Positions 5,420 through 5,685 of a stretch of DNA of 5,685 nt are shown one piece after another (the stretch's first letter is position 1; every line of letters starts with the position of its first letter). The notes below the pieces were generated by a model that saw only the letters and a program-made list of their open reading frames with translations, was not told the origin of the DNA and did no database searches. The position numbers and the translations under genes were made by a program. The stretch comes from Bacteroidales bacterium. Its GTDB lineage: Bacteria > Bacteroidota > Bacteroidia > Bacteroidales > P3. The stretch spans positions 1-5,685 of the forward strand of contig JAFZEK010000066.1 of NCBI GenBank assembly GCA_017560705.1. The letters run 5' to 3'.

Positions 5420-5685
5420 ATGAAAAAAGCAATTTTAAAAGTCACCGCATTGGCGATAGCAGTCATGGGAAGTATTAGTATCATGAGCTGCGACAAGGAA
5501 GAAATAAACGAAGACGCTTACGTTTCCAATATGGTAAAATCCGACTGTTTGGGCATGCCAAAATACTCCGAAACATCGGAAGACTCCATTGTCTTTAACT
5601 ACGAAAATCACACTCTTTTTGTAGAACACCACAACCATATTATAAATTGTGGACACGACAGCATTAGCGTAAGTGTAAATGTGGC
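5420..5685 (+). CDS. Putative surface lipoprotein, tandem copy 2, cut by window edge
   Basis: The first 88 codons of a second copy are present; the frame is open at the right edge. The signal peptide (MKKAILKVTALAIAVM, then GSISIMSC with lipid Cys 24) serves the same purpose as in copy 1 but matches at only 26 of 46 nucleotides. From 5466 onward the DNA matches copy 1 (offset 468) at 218 of 220 positions. One difference, at 5535, changes Glu39 to Val; the other, at 5653, is silent in a Gly codon. The DKEE sequence after the lipid Cys and the His cluster are preserved. It lies 12 bp after copy 1, so it probably shares that transcript. No function is recognised. Whether it is intact, and whether more copies follow, cannot be seen. 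Confidence 0.85.
   Translation, partial: MKKAILKVTALAIAVMGSISIMSCDKEEINEDAYVSNMVKSDCLGMPKYSETSEDSIVFNYENHTLFVEHHNHIINCGHDSISVSVNV

Larger units (their letters stand above)
4952..5685 (+). repeat. 468-bp tandem gene duplication (second unit incomplete)
   Basis: Start codons at 4952 and 5420 are exactly 468 bp apart, and 4998-5217 corresponds to 5466-5685 with two substitutions and no gaps. The 46 bp before this block, which encode most of the signal peptide, are diverged in sequence although equal in length. The repeat edge at 4998/5466 is therefore sharp on the left. The right edge lies outside the window. Confidence 0.95.

Overview
The window looks like the chromosome of an AT-rich member of the Bacteroidota. 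Three signs point there. Sites upstream of the genes fit the Bacteroidota promoter pattern (-7 box TAnnTTTG; in one case also TTG 20 bp upstream). Shine-Dalgarno sequences are absent and the start codons sit in A/T-rich leaders. Two lipoproteins carry a Cys-Asp-Lys-Glu-Glu start of the kind linked to surface export in this phylum. Genus cannot be told from the sequence.

Left half (1-3774, all minus strand). A complete alaS (alanyl-tRNA synthetase, 866 residues, all catalytic and editing residues present) is followed by a clear intrinsic terminator (1041-1083). Beyond it lies a separately promoted polytopic membrane protein of the DUF819/YjcL type, whose C-terminus runs off the left edge. Both are ordinary genes with no evident functional link.

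Middle (3775-4950). About 1.15 kb has no convincing protein gene and separates divergently transcribed neighbours. It is crowded with structure: an alaS promoter element; a 271-bp element with perfect 17-bp terminal inverted repeats flanked by AATA on both sides (4037-4307, a MITE-like candidate) that encloses a strong hairpin; an array of five palindromes whose centres lie exactly 21 bp apart (4440, 4461, 4482, 4503, 4524); a two-copy 22-bp tandem repeat (4554-4597); and a well-formed promoter (4794-4824). That promoter is followed by a 30-codon ORF beginning almost at the expected transcription start, with a leader hairpin inside it.

Right end (4952-5685, plus strand). Two tandem lipoprotein genes are separated by 12 bp and are probably co-transcribed from the 4794-4824 promoter. 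Their mature parts match at 218 of the 220 positions visible, while the DNA for their signal peptides matches at only 26 of 46. This sharp boundary points to recent gene conversion or a mosaic duplication. The second copy runs off the right edge, so the array may continue. Their function is unknown. The most unusual items in the window are the 21-bp phased palindrome array and the mosaic lipoprotein pair.
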